Origin: Notamacropus eugenii | Lineage: Eukaryota > Chordata > Mammalia > Diprotodontia > Macropodidae | Direction of reading: 5' to 3' | Length of the DNA stretch: 64,000 bases | Assembly (NCBI RefSeq): GCF_028372415.1 | Contig: NC_092877.1 | Coordinates: 247,437,010-247,501,009 of the forward strand | Shown: one piece after another, positions 62,477 to 64,000 of the stretch | How the letters are laid out: the number at the start of each line of letters is the position of its first letter | Numbering within the stretch: position 1 is the first letter of the stretch | Position numbers and translations under genes: made by a program | The notes under the pieces: model-generated | What the model was told of the DNA's origin: nothing | Database searches by the model: none | The model's input: only the letters and a program-made list of their open reading frames with translations

Positions 62477-64000
62477 CCCACCTGTAGGTAATGTCCTAGT
62501 TTACTCTTAACTCAGTTCTACACAACTCTCTGATTGCATTTTGGCTTAATGGTTATTCATTGACTATTCCCCTGGAAATCACAGATGACTCATGAAATAA
62601 GTAACCTCGTGTTCTAAAACTTCCAGCCACGAGCACTCTTGTTATAGTCCTCTTTCTACCAATGTGACTGAACTATAGTTAACTTTTTCTGTTATGTCTA
62701 CTCCATGCATTTCACAATATTGACACAATATTTTCACAATATTGACTCACATAGGTAAGAGATTGCAATCATAAGAAGTCATATAAAGTTTCACATGGCA
62801 TGTGTTGTAAAAAAAAATTCCTATTGTTCACCAATCTTACCAGAGGAAATATGTCATTCTGTTTATCTAAATACTAAAAGTGAATTCAGACAAATGTGTT
62901 TCTCATTTATCTATGGGATGGTGAAGACATTAAAAATTCATATCACCTTTGAAATATTACATTCTTCTTTTACTGAAAGCCCCTGCCCTGAAAACTATGA
63001 AAAAACTCTATTAGATACTCAGTAAACCTTCACCAGCTCTCTACGTGAAAACCTACTTGTCACAATAGACATTTTACTGAAACAAAAAATAGTTAACAAA
63101 TTTCGTCTGTAAGAAAATGTACAAATCCAAGTATCCTAAAGTGCAACATTGTGTCACTGTTTCTTCATGTTTTATAAAGAGGACTTCCCTTATTAGGTGA
63201 AAGACATAAACTAAGAATCTATGTTGGCATATCTAAAAGATTTTCTACCAGGGCCAGCGCCATCAGAACAGTTGACTTGATTTCAAAAGCAGAAGGGTTT
63301 TCACCTTTGTAAATTTTTGTCATACTTGACTATAAGCGACGTAAAACAGAGTATACTTGGGAAAATATAACAACCTTTTTTTCAAGAAAATAATCTGTTT
63401 TCAAGTGAACTCTATTTGGTATATTCTCTCCTTCCAGGAATTAATAATAGCAAAACTGATAGCAAAAGTGTTGATTTTTATCAAAGTCTATTAAAATCCT
63501 CAGATGTAGAATGATAAATTCATTTCTAGATGGAGTTGAAATATTATCTCTCAAATTAATCTCTCTGACAAGATTAACTAGGGATATGAGGTCCTACTTT
63601 CTACCTTCCAAGTGGTCAGGGTGTAGAATAATTACAGGAAACAATTAGCTTTGCCTAAGTACAAATGAATAATTTAAATTATTGTTTCACATTCCCCTGT
63701 CCCCAAATCCTTCTGGTGACATCCTTGGAGTAAGCTAGGAATGTAGCAAATTGGATTAACTTTTTCAATTAGTCTACTTTTTTGTGGAGGGGGTGTTTTG
63801 TTTTGTTTTTGATTCACTGGCAATAAATCAGAAAGTTTATATGCTTTCTTATCACTTATCATCTTTTGACAGGTTGGAAATAACAGAGCCTAATGTGCAA
63901 GTTTTACATTAATATAATGAAAAAAAAATTAAATAGAATTCAACAATGGGACTAAAACTGCTGATATCTATAAATGAACAAACCAATTTAAAGGCTTTTG
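62477..64000. other. Unique sequence to the window edge
   Basis: No repeat or exon recognised. The frame 62795-63025 has no domain. Confidence 0.5.

Overview
The window looks like intergenic or deep intronic DNA from a marsupial (metatherian) genome. The evidence is the repeat content: L1 elements with a long purine-rich spacer between ORF1 and ORF2, several 'half-L1' (HAL1) elements that carry ORF1 but no ORF2, RTE-clade LINEs, and tRNA-like CORE-SINEs whose 3' ends match the RTE 3' end. MIR and L2 relics are also present. The species cannot be resolved from this alone. The DNA is AT-rich by eye, CpG-poor outside the HAL1 5' UTRs, and has no bacterial-style genes, operons or CRISPR arrays. 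I found no functional protein-coding exon or classical RNA gene. Almost every open frame falls in a retroelement, on the antisense of one, or in a microsatellite.

Layout. 1-3818 is an antisense L1 (ORF2, spacer, ORF1, 5' UTR) and 3941-7192 is a degraded sense L1 with an internal deletion. 8410-11322 is an old HAL1. 11.3-20.9 kb is mostly unique DNA with MIR, L2 and SINE relics and a processed pseudogene of the mitochondrial carrier UCP2 (15713-16571). 20.9-27 kb is an antisense RTE element broken by L1 insertions; a short part of its coding sequence is repeated three times between microsatellites. 27-35.2 kb is an antisense L1 with a full-length HAL1 nested inside it (30072-32830, with target-site duplication). 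35.2-37.8 kb is unique. 37.8-39.3 kb holds (TA)n, a symmetrical GATA/GACA/GATA array at the 3' end of a second RTE, and a SINE tail. 39.3-44.8 kb is unique DNA with two SINEs and MIR relics. 44.8-54.8 kb is two antisense L1s; the first is interrupted by a young antisense HAL1 (47604-50402, exact 18-bp target-site duplication, one frameshift in ORF1). Part of that HAL1 is present again 1.66 kb away as a 415-bp inverted copy, identical apart from one CA unit. 54.8-64 kb is largely unique, with a composite SINE, a foldback DNA-transposon relic, an ORF1-deleted HAL1 (58069-59915, with target-site duplication) and a SINE with target-site duplication.

Functionally, the window records who mobilised whom. 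L1 supplied the machinery for the HAL1s and probably for the UCP2 retrocopy, and RTE for the tRNA-like SINEs. The items most worth checking are the 415-bp inverted duplication, the near-intact HAL1 ORF1, the UCP2 retrocopy and the triplicated RTE/microsatellite block. I saw no sign of a new enzymatic or defence system.
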